Under the pieces are notes generated by a model. That model was not told the origin of the DNA and searched no databases. It saw nothing but the letters and a program-made list of their open reading frames with translations. Both the position numbers and the translations under genes were made by a program. A DNA stretch of 64,000 nt from Odontesthes bonariensis (lineage: Eukaryota > Chordata > Actinopteri > Atheriniformes > Atherinopsidae): positions 26,426,822-26,490,821 of the forward strand of contig NC_134516.1 of assembly GCF_027942865.1 (NCBI RefSeq), read 5' to 3'. This document shows, piece after piece, positions 21,135 through 30,173 of the stretch. Every line of letters starts with the position of its first letter. Positions within the stretch are counted from its first letter, which is position 1.

Positions 21135-21975
21135 GCTTCAGAATGATTGACTAAGGGAAACAATGTCCTGTCTACACCATCTGGGTTCAAGGCAAATGGC
21201 AGGCATCACCTGTCATATTTGACTCGGACGTTCTGCTTTTGGTTTCAAACATGGCTTCTCAAAGCTCTGCATCTTGAGAGGAATTGCTATGGAAGTGTTA
21301 AATGGTTGCTCAATTGACTATAGCGATCAGCTACAGCATCCTTTACAGCCATTTCTCTACACCTGTACATGGTTGCCAGACAACCCCTTCTATGGGTTGC
21401 TGAGTGCACTGTAGCCAACCTGAAGGCTTGCCAAACAAACGTTGTGCTTGAAATACTTGGCTGGATACTCCTTAAATATTCTTCTGCAGTTGAGCCACAG
21501 CTCAACTTGTTTCTAAAGTTAACAGACTTAACTACTTGTATAGGTGGTTTATTCAAGTTGAAACATTTAACAATTTTTGTTTCATGTTATGCAAAGTCTA
21601 TTTTCTTGAATATTTTAAAGATGTAACCTCATGTTGCTGGTCGACTGATATGCTAACTGTAGCTCGTATACAACTGTCAAGGCTTCTAAATTTTTCCATC
21701 AACTGACCAAAATCTGAAGTATTTTCAGGCGGGGCTTTATATATATTTTGGGGGTTAAAATCACTTTCTTTGTGTCTGCAGTCAAGTTGGGCCCTGAACT
21801 TTCTGCCATCCAGTGAATCAACTTTCAGCAGTGACGCTTAACCAGACGGTGTGACTCCTGTGACCTGACCCCGTCATGCAGTGTGCCGACTCAAGGCAGA
21901 CGGCGGCTGCGCAGATGTTTTTCAACATTCGAATATTAATTTTCACTTTTTTTTTTTTTTTTTTTTTTAAAACCT
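21135..21975. other. no recognisable gene
   Basis: AT-rich intergenic sequence with a T-run at 21,948-21,968. No ORF here has a recognisable product. Confidence 0.5.
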
Positions 21976-21989
21976 ATTCAAATGTAGAA

Positions 21990-22330
21990 TATTCTTTGAC
22001 CACCCTACCCTGTACCACTCTACTATTGTACTTTAATAGGCAACTTGTTGCCTTTCTACTCTGTAATGGCAGGTTGTGCCAGAACATGCCTATTGATGTT
22101 GCATCCTCTGAATGCAATAAAGAATTACAGTAGTCAAATCCTGCAGTAACAAATGCATGGAGCAGTTTTACTGCATCACTAAGACAGGATGTTCCTGATT
22201 TTAACAATATTACAAAGGTGAAAGAAGGCAGTCCTAGAAACCTGTTTTATGTGCATTGAATGATAAATTCTGGTCAAAAATAACTCCAAGGTTCCTCACT
22301 GGAACTCTTACCATCCATTTACTTTACTCA
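21990..22330 (-). mobile_element. old LINE reverse-transcriptase scrap
   Basis: The minus strand reads FVTAGFDYCNSLLHSEDATS, like the C-terminal (A)RLDYCNSLL(S)G motif of L2/CR1-type LINEs, with further degenerate sequence to both sides. No ends or target duplication could be found. It is a short, decayed fragment. Confidence 0.45.
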
Positions 22331-23600
22331 ATGTATCTAGTTTAGGGTAGTGGAAGCCTTTAGCCCAGTGATACTATTTTTTTTCCACAAGAGCCACATT
22401 GGCAGAGCAAAATCAAGGGAAGAGCCACTTTTATGACAACATACTAAGTCCCCTTTTGCAAATATGCATTTCTACATATAAAACATCCCACAAAAGAAAC
22501 AACACAGCCAATACATTTTCAATTAAGACCGCAATTACCTGAATACTGGAATCCTTAATACTCAATACTGGAAGCTGGCATGCATGTCCTTGACTTTCTT
22601 CATGTTGTATTTGTAGTTTGTTGCAATCATAGTGAGACATTCAAGATGAGCATGGTTTAGTCCTTTTTTAACTAAAAACCGACCCATTGTGCCTGCATCT
22701 CACTAATGGAGCTAGCGTGCACTGCGGTCAAGTGTGACGGTGGTTTAAGCGGGCTGCGTTGCCAGGTTTAACAGAGCCCCCTTTAGGAAACACCATTAAG
22801 CCTTAATAAAAATACTTCATACTGGGCAGTATTTGCTGTATGTTATTTGACAAAATTTGTTATTGTTGCCATATTGTTATAAGCTACTATGCGAGTGCAA
22901 GCCACCAATTAAAGCTTGAGGAGCCGCATAATGAGTATCTCAGCTTTAGCCTATCCCTGATGCCAATTGAAAGAGTCAGGGTACACCCTGGACAGCTCTC
23001 CAGTCCACTCTGCAAAAGGTCTAATAATTTCCACACTTCCATTCACTGAGACTCTGCTAGAACTGTTTGGAGACCTTTTCTAGAGGGCCGTATCAGAGAG
23101 CCTACTGTGGGAGAGCACTTTGAAAGTTTGATTGTGCCAACTATTGCTAGTTTAATAGCAAGTGATCTGAATCGAAGGAGTTAAAAAATATTTTGCAAAT
23201 TGATCATGTAGCTTTGCACTCGAGGGAATATGAAAAGGCATCTTCCACATGTAGTAGAAGATCAGGAAAACAAAAACAGAGGAGATATTTAAGTCTTGTG
23301 TAGGATGAAAACCAACATGGGAAGATGTGATGCCATGTTAAGGACCGAGTCTGTATGAAGCACAGTGTCATTGCCCTCCAGCTGGTGTCCCAGGTGAGAT
23401 GAACAAAGGCCGCACACACAGGGGGCAAGTCGAGACAGTTGGTTAAGAGGGATGTACGGCTCTGATGAGGCACACAGAAGACACCAAGTGGTGCCAAGCA
23501 GAGGGGCAAGGCTACGTAGCATAGGCTAATGAGTCACATGCAATTAAAGCTTGGAAAAGGCCAGCGAGTGCAGATGAAACTGAAACACCTTCATGGTGCA
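22331..23600. other. no recognisable gene
   Basis: Several ORFs of 60-100 codons on both strands lack domains and look like chance frames. The stretch runs up to the start of the L2 element. Confidence 0.45.
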
Positions 23601-23654
23601 AGGTCAAGCAGGGCCACTGTACTGAGCTTCATAGCCTTACTTGATGGGGGCGTG

Positions 23655-25166
23655 ATGGCGCCAGTGTGTGTGGCCTGCCGTCCGCTGCTGTCAGCTCTCG
23701 TGTGTCTCTCTGTGTTTGTCTTGATGTTGTTTTGTGTGACAATCAAAGTGGACGATCTGCTCGTCTATGACCGACAGTCTCTCCTCGGCATCCGCACAAA
23801 CTTTGAAGATGTGTTGCGTTGGAGTTATGGTGGACGGAGTCCTCCTCCCCCTCTACTTTCTTTGGATTTACCTGCGTGCATACTCCGCGGACCTGACCTG
23901 AAGCTGTGCCGAAGCCGTAAACGTCGGGGCAAGCGCAGTGGTCGACTGGTGAAGCTGAAAATCCATCTGTCGCTGACTGCTGGATCAAGTCGTCGGACCA
24001 GAGCACTGGATTTTCCTCCCGATCGCAGCCTGACTGTGTCACGGCGCTCCTTGGAACCTGCGTACACCTGGCTGAGAACCGTCGTCGCTCCCCCCGAGGC
24101 CTGCCACACCCAACGCCCCCGTTCACCTCGGCTCCGCAGAGGAGGGGTGAACCGCTGTCATCTCCGACCAGTGGGTCGGACACCCCGAAAGGACTGCGAA
24201 CCAGCTCCCATCAGGGTTGCACTTGTGAATGCACGATCGCTGTGTAACAAGACTTTCATCCTAAATGACTTCTTCAAATCGCACCAGTTGGATTTGCTGT
24301 GCGTCACAGAAACCTGGCTGAGCCCAGGTGAGCTGAGCCTCCTGACGGAGCTTTTACCTGCAAACTGTTCTCTTTTAAACGCACCAAGGACTACAGGTCG
24401 TGGTGGCGGTTTGGCGTCTGTTTTCAAAAACTCTTTGAAATGCAAGTCTCGATGGCGCAGTACGCAAGTTTTGAAATGAATGCGTTCGAACTGATCTTCC
24501 CCCAATCCCTGCTATGCGCTGTGGTGTACCGTCCCCCAAAATACAATAAGGATTTTATATAAGATTTCTCCCAGTTTTTGTCGGGGGTCATGACCAAAAA
24601 TGATCGTGTGCTTTTAATGGGTGACTTCAACATTCACGTTTGCTGTCCGTCCAAGCCACTGTCAACTGACTTTTTAAACCTTATTGACTCTTTTAATCTT
24701 GCCCAGTCAGTGTCGGGCCCTACCCAAATACTGGGGCACACATTGGATCTGGTTTTATCTTATGGGCTTATCGTGAAAACCTGAACACTCTTGACACTGT
24801 ATTCTCCGATCACATGCCGATAATATTTGAAGTCCCCTGCCTTGTAAATGTTTGAAGTGCGCGCGCCTCTGTGCGTCGGCAACGCATTATTAACTCCACC
24901 TCAGTTTCCTGTTTCTCTGTTGCTTTCAATAATGCTGCTGAGCCTCATGACCCCGCTGCTTGCTGTGACGTTGAGCAGCTGACTGCATCTTTCTATTCGA
25001 CTTGTAATAACATCCTGGACTGCGTTGCACCTTTTAAAACCCTGCGCCCTAAAGGCAAGAAACAGCCTTGGCTGACTGACACTACACGCGCTGTCAGACG
25101 AGAGTGCAGGAGGGCGGAGCGCAAATGGAAAAAAGACAGATTACACGTGTCACTAGACATTCTTAA
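23655..25166 (+). pseudogene. L2 endonuclease portion
   Basis: The first frame (23,655-24,479) includes IRVALVNARSLCNKTFILND and LLCVTETWLSPGE, the start of the apurinic endonuclease fold. Frames at 24,578-24,784 (VLLMGDFNIHVCCPS, ILGHTLDLVLSYGL) and 24,871-25,166 (KKQPWLTDTTRAVRRECRRA) continue it. At least two frameshifts separate these pieces. The catalytic GDFN motif is still visible. Confidence 0.78.
25163..25166. other. TTAA target duplication, left
   Basis: The paired copy is at 26,348-26,351. Together they flank the inverted-repeat element and match a single TTAA in the reconstructed L2 sequence. Confidence 0.85.
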
Positions 25167-26347
25167 AGGGATAGTTCGGGATATTTGACATGAATCTGTA
25201 TGGCATCACCATAACCAGTGTCGTGCATTCAAACTGACTTACCCCCGACAGTGTCCTGTGAGCCGAGTTCTTGTCCAGTGTTGGTCAAGGCGAAAGTAGT
25301 CCGGCTTGTTTGCTGGGGTCAAGAAATTAGCGCGTTTTTCTTCCCAAAACAGTATGTGTGCTAAAGAGTGATTTATTTCATCACAAAAACCGAAGCCGGC
25401 AAAAGTCACTCCTCGTTATCACTTGGGCCCTATACTGTCTCTCATTGTGTATCAGTGCGCACGTCATTCTGACCGCGAGCTGTGCGCACGAGTTCACTGT
25501 TTACTGCTCGGGAAGATGTCTGACAACGAGAGCGACGAGGAACATATTGACTTCCGTTCAGAGCCAAGGGGGTATCTTTATGAACCCGTTTATACTGAGG
25601 AGGAAGTTCGCCAAATGGACTTAGATCGGGCAGAAAGAGAGAGGGTGGACAGAGAAGTGATGGAAACAGAAGCTGGAGCCACTGCTGGAGCTGCGATACC
25701 CAGGGTGGCCGACAAATCCTGGTGCACTTGTTTGAGGTGCGAAGTAATGCAGACAGAGGTGGAATGTTACTGCTGCCACGAGTGGGATTTAGTTATGCCC
25801 CAGATACAAAACCTTTCCATAGATGAGGATGTCGGCGGCTGCGGGACAGCTGCTGCCTGCATCACAAATAACGGTGACTTCCCTGCACTCCTGAATGCAG
25901 GCGTCTGAGAACTTTTTTCCATGTTCCCAAGATCAACTGGAAGAGGCGTCCCAGACCAGCTGGACCCAATGGCCAGTTGTCTGCAGAGTAAGACAGTGTT
26001 GAGCACTGCCAAAGAACAGAAATCTCGTGCGCACAGCTCGCGGTCAGAATGACGTGCGCACTGATACACAATGAGAGACAGTAGGGCCCAAGTGATAACG
26101 AGGAGTGACTTTTGCCGGCTTCGGTTTTTGTGATGAAATAAATCACTCTTTAGCACACGTACTGTTTTGGGAAGAAAAACGCGCTAATTTCTTGACCACA
26201 GCAAACAAGCCGGACTACTTTCGCCTTGACCAACACTGGACAAGAACTCGGCTCACAGGACACTGTCGGGGGTAAGTCAGTTTGAATGCACGACACTGGT
26301 TATGGTGATGCCATACAGATCCATGTCAAATATCCCGAACTATCCCT
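25167..26347. mobile_element. long-inverted-repeat (fold-back) TTAA transposon carrying a P2X7-like ORF
   Basis: Terminal inverted repeats of about 325 bp (25,167-25,495 and 26,020-26,347) begin AGGGATAGTTCGGGATATTT and are nearly identical. They enclose about 525 bp. TTAA duplications flank the element, as in piggyBac-type transposition. There is no transposase; the central ORF resembles the cytosolic cysteine-rich domain of P2X7 receptors. The element is therefore probably non-autonomous with captured host sequence. The close match between arms suggests a fairly young insertion, later than the L2 it interrupts. Confidence 0.85.
25516..25908 (+). CDS. P2X7-like cysteine-rich domain ORF (transposon cargo)
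   Basis: A 130-codon ORF starting MSDNESDEEHIDFRSEPRGY. An acidic/basic helix (YTEEEVRQMDLDRAERERVD) is followed by WCTCLRCEVMQTEVECYCCH. The spacing WCxCxxCxxMxTxxECxCC matches the zinc-binding cytosolic 'ballast' segment of P2X7 and the many P2X7-like proteins of fish. The ORF ends soon after, at NNGDFPALLNAGV. Just beyond the stop, another frame reads NWKRRPRPAGPNGQLSAE, like the next part of this fish family. A frameshift or a splice site near 25,905 is therefore likely. No ion-channel transmembrane segments are present. Whether the piece is expressed is unknown. Confidence 0.65.
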   Translation: MSDNESDEEHIDFRSEPRGYLYEPVYTEEEVRQMDLDRAERERVDREVMETEAGATAGAAIPRVADKSWCTCLRCEVMQTEVECYCCHEWDLVMPQIQNLSIDEDVGGCGTAAACITNNGDFPALLNAGV

Positions 26348-26351
26348 TTAA

Positions 26352-28150
26352 GGAAACCTGGACAAAATACCAGAGAACTGTCAAATCCAAAAAGAACAAG
26401 TATTTCTCATACATTGTCCAGCGAAATAGGGATAAACCGCATATTCTGTTTAGCACTATAAATAGTGCTCTCAACCTTAGCCAGCATGTGGAGCTAGACA
26501 CTTCCTCAGTAACTGCTGCCGATTTTTTAAATTTTTTTGTCTCCAAAGTCACCAACATCAGAGCTATGATAACCCCCCCTCCTCTGACCCCTCTATCCCC
26601 ATCACATCCACAGTAACTTTTGATCAGTTTGAATCTGTATCTCTGGCAAACTTAACCAAAACAATTGGCCAATTAAAATCTCCCTCTGGTCAATCGGATG
26701 TAGTGCCCCCATCTATTATCAAGCAAACACTTGAGTCCACAGGCTCCAGCATATTAAACATTATGAACTGTAGCCTTGCCTCAGGTTGTGTACCACAGTC
26801 TTTTAAGAATGCAGTAGTACAGCCACTCATCAAAAAACCTAATTTGGACAACACAATTCTCTCTAACTACCGACCCATCTCAAAGCTCCCCTTTTTATCC
26901 AAGGTCCTAGAGAAATTAGTACTACAGCAATTGCAATCTTTTCTTGACTCTCACTCTCATGGCATCCTGGAACCCCTCCAGTCTGGCTTTAAAGCACTCC
27001 ACAGCACAGAATCAGCACTCCTCAAGGTTTTTAATGATCTTTTATTAGCTACTGACTCTGGTGACTCTGCAATTTTAATTTTACTTGACCTCACTGCTGC
27101 TTTTGATACGGTTAACCACAACATTTTAATTTCACACCTAGAGCACTGTGTTTGCATCAGAGGCACTGCCCTTCAATGGTTCACATCCTTCCTGGCAAAC
27201 AGAAGCTTTTCTGTCTGTCTGAGGGATTCACTGTCCTCCTCTGCACCTCTCTCTTGTGGCGTGCCACAAGTATCCATTCTTGCCCCTCTACTCTTTTCCC
27301 TGTATATGCTCCCCCTTGGGTCTATTCTTAGAAAGTACCATGTATCTTTCCACTGCTATGCCGATGATACTCATATTTATATGCCTTTTAAAGAAAATGA
27401 CCCCCAGTCCCTCAAACGCCTTCTCAACTGCTTGGAGGATATCAAAGCTTGGATGGCCCTTAATTTTCTAAATTTTAATGAAAAAAAAAATGAAGTTTTA
27501 GTGTTTCGTCCCAATACTTCCCCTGCCCCACCTATTGACCTAGGCCTTCTTGGACCCTATGTCAAAGACACGGCAAAAAACCTTGATGTGAACTTAGATC
27601 CAATTTTTAAAAGGGAGAAACAAATCAGTATGGTCGTAAAATCCAGTTTTTATCAACTAAGGCTTTTATCCAAGGTTAAACCTTTTTTATCTTTTAAAAA
27701 CTTTGAAAATGTCAGCCATACCTTTGTCACCTCCCGCTTAGACTACTGCAACGCCCTATATGCCGGCATAAGTTCCACCTCTCTCACGCGGCTACAACTT
27801 GTCCAAAACGCAGTAGCCCGTCTTCTCACCAAGACACGAAGGCGTGAGCATATCACTCCTGTTCTTGCTGCCCTCCACTGGCGCCCCATACGATACAGGA
27901 TAAATTTTAAGATTCTTTTGTTTTTAAAGCCCTACATGGTTTGGCACCCCCTTACCTAGCTGATCTTTTAAAAATCCAGAGCCACTCCAGGGCCCTCAGG
28001 TCAGCAGACAAACTGCATTTAGCCTTTGCAATTGTTGGCCCAAAACTGTGGAATGAGCTCCCTCTTCATATCCGCCTGGCTCCCACCTTGGCTGTTTTTA
28101 AAACAGATCTTAAAACCCATCTTTATGCCCAGGCTTTTATTTCTTTATGA
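26352..28150 (+). pseudogene. L2 reverse transcriptase portion
   Basis: The frame at 26,703-27,959 spans most of the reverse transcriptase: LSNYRPISKLPFLSKVLEKL, LLDLTAAFDTVNH, GVPQVSILAPLLF and the catalytic CYADDTHIY. The canonical GVPQGS is changed to GVPQVS. A second frame, 27,941-28,150, continues with YLADLLKIQSHSRALRSADK and ends in the ELPLHIRLAPTLAVFK motif. The pieces are in different frames, so no full protein can be made from this copy. Confidence 0.85.
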
Positions 28151-28555
28151 TCCTAGTCTTTTAATCTCATCTGAGTCTTATTTAACCCCTTCTCTTTTAT
28201 CCTTCTTATGTTCTGACAAGCTTGCTGCCTTCTGTTATTTCATTAGTTTAGCTTTACTTTATTGTAACTAAAGCATATCCATGCTTGTGCATCTTCTAGT
28301 CTTATTGTCTGTGTTGTTCATGTTCCTCAAGGCCTTCCTGTCAGCACTTTGGTCAGCTGCTATTGTTATTTTGGTCTGGGTTTGTGTAATGCAATTCAAC
28401 CATGAGGAGAAGGAAACATGTTGTGGTGGAATTTAAAGCAGAAGTATTCAGTTTGCCCTTCAAAAGCAGAGTCAGCCTCAGTGGGTGTGGTGAAGACTCA
28501 AAGCTATGAAGTGAAAACAAATCTTGAGTTAAAGTATTCAATACACAGACCTCAT

Positions 28556-28561
28556 TTTATT
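28556..28561 (-). terminator. polyadenylation signal (AATAAA, minus strand)
   Basis: AATAAA on the minus strand, 139 bp after the stop codon of the Gly/Ser-rich gene at 28,700. The distance is similar to that in the paralogue at 19,394. Confidence 0.55.
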
Positions 28562-28699
28562 GGTCAAGTTTATTTTACCAGAGTTCAGCCACATGTTGGA
28601 ATCTCCATGGAAGTGTCCATGAGAGTCACCTGCAGAAAACAGAAGGGGTCAGTATTGATACAGGAGTCTCAATACTTCAGACACGAGTCCAGCTTTACC

Positions 28700-29771
28700 T
28701 TAGTACAACTTCTGCCCTTTAGACCCAGTCTTGGCATCAGCGTGGTCAAAAGCATCCTGGGAGTATTTGGCGTACGAACTGGAGTCGCGGGCTCGTTGGT
28801 AGCCATTGCTGGACTGGACGACGTGGGATGAAGGGTATACAGTGCGCATCTCAGATGTGTCCTTAGGGACCTGGTCGGAGGTCCAGGCAGACTGTGGGAA
28901 AGAACTGTCGATCTTCAAGTTCATTAGGGCAGCAAGGAAACGAGCAAAGTCTGCGTCCTGCGCAGTAAAGCCAGCATTAGACCCAGAGGAGCCGCTGCCG
29001 TAGCCAGACCCAGAGGAGCCGCTGCCGTAGCCAGACCCAGAGGAGCCGCTGCCGTAACCAGACCCAGAGGAGCCGCTGCCGTAGCCAGACGTGCTACTAC
29101 CAGAGCCAGAGGAGCCGCTGCCGTAGCCAGACCCAGAGGAGCCGCTGCCGTAGCCAGACCCAGAGGAGCCGCTGCCGTAGCCAGACCCAGAGGAGACGCT
29201 GCCAGACCCAGAGGAGCCGCCGCCGTAGCCAGACCCAGAGGAGCCGCCGCCGTAGCCAGACCCAGACGTGCTACTACCAGAGCCAGAGGACCCACTGCTT
29301 TGACCTGAGCCCAGAAATTAGTTGAAGCAAAGTATGACAGCATGGTTAGTCATGCTGTCAGTAGCCTCTGTATCACTGCCAATATGTTTAGTAACAATAA
29401 ACAAAGCTAAAGGAGTATTTGCAGTTCAAGTGGGTCATTAAACCTGAAGTCTAATATATTGTAAGATTTGGTGCTGCATGATTAATATAGTTGCATACCC
29501 TCTGCCCTCTCATTCCTACCAACATCATGGGTTGAGCATGTCCAGACTAAACAACTTCCCATGTTGGCTGCCTTTATATAAACTGCACCTAAATGTTGAT
29601 ATACTTGCTTTTCTGGGGGGGATAACATGTTCCAATGCTGAAGAGCAGGACACAAAGCCAGGAAATCCTGTTTGGATTTCAAAAGAAAAGAAAGAAACTT
29701 TAGTATATTGGAGAACAAAAACCTAAACCATTAAACATGAAGACTCACCTGAAGAAAACCTTAAACAACAT
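28700..29771 (-). CDS. secreted Gly/Ser/Tyr-repeat protein, three exons
   Basis: Proposed exons (minus) are 29,771-29,749, 29,667-29,605 and 29,297-28,700, with GT-AG borders, giving 227 aa. Exons 1-2 give a signal peptide (MLFKVFFRISWLCVLLFSIG, then TCYPPQKS). Exon 3 encodes about ten imperfect SGYGSGSSGSG-type repeats. A non-repetitive C-terminal domain follows (FTAQDADFARFLAALMNLKI, WTSDQVPKDTSEMRTVYPSS, ending GSKGQKLY). Exon 1 is the same phase as in the gene at 19,394 and the signal-peptide split is identical, so the two are probably paralogues in opposite orientation. The exon 3 acceptor was chosen to keep frame; an alternative AG lies 8 bp upstream. Product and role are unrecognised; an extracellular structural protein is likely. 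Confidence 0.7.
29000..29290. repeat. GC-rich coding minisatellite (~27-30 bp units)
   Basis: Units close to CCAGACCCAGAGGAGCCGCT (plus strand) repeat about ten times inside exon 3 of the Gly/Ser-rich gene. Most are 27 bp, so expansion or contraction keeps the frame. Copy number is probably variable between individuals. Confidence 0.8.
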
Positions 29772-29889
29772 GTTGAACAAGACAAAACAGAAGCAACACA
29801 GTTCAGATAAAACTGGTCAAAAACAGCAATCTAGTGACTGCTGTTGAGAGAAGCTTTGTGCTGTAACTCATCTCTCTCTCTCTTTCGGA

Positions 29890-29896
29890 TTTTATA
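29890..29896 (-). promoter_or_regulatory. TATA box of the Gly/Ser-rich gene
   Basis: TATAAAA on the minus strand, about 120 bp before the proposed ATG (29,771), next to a GA-rich run. It is a plausible core promoter. Confidence 0.45.
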
Positions 29897-29984
29897 TTGG
29901 CGGTTGGCAAACAACTTTTAGTAGCATTACCGCCACCTACTGATATGGAGTGTGGATCACATGACATTTATCTATATCCCTATA

Positions 29985-30000
29985 TTAATATATACCCGTT

Positions 30001-30041
<41 letters not shown>

Positions 30042-30165
30042 CATATATATATATTCACACACCTATATATATACCTATACGTCAACACTCATCTATACAC
30101 CCATATATCTATTTATGCCTACACTTTTACATACTCCCTACTCATATACCCTCATTTATATACTT
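29985..30165. repeat. (TA)n microsatellite and AT-rich tract
   Basis: About 16 TA units at 30,004-30,037 lie within a longer ATA/TATAC-rich stretch directly beyond the 3' end of the I/Nimb LINE. It may derive from the LINE tail. Confidence 0.8.
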
Positions 30166-30173
30166 TATCTATA

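Larger units (their letters stand above)
23640..28372 (+). mobile_element. L2-clade LINE, decayed, split by a TTAA transposon
   Basis: A plus-strand LINE running from a 5' hydrophobic/basic leader (MAPVCVACRPLLSALVCLSV) through endonuclease to reverse transcriptase and a 3' end near CACTTTGGTCAGCTGC, characteristic of fish L2. Several frames are used in succession, so it is inactive. A 1.18-kb DNA transposon at 25,167-26,347 splits the region between endonuclease and reverse transcriptase. Excising it and one TTAA restores the L2 frame (SLDILKETWTKYQ), giving a clean empty site. The 5' boundary is approximate. Confidence 0.82.

Noticed and set aside
28418-28831. 137-codon plus-strand ORF
   Set aside because: Antisense to the 3' UTR and last exon of the Gly/Ser-rich gene. 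No domain.
30000-30040. TA-repeat as a regulatory element
   Set aside because: It is a plain microsatellite at the LINE 3' end with no nearby promoter on the matching strand.
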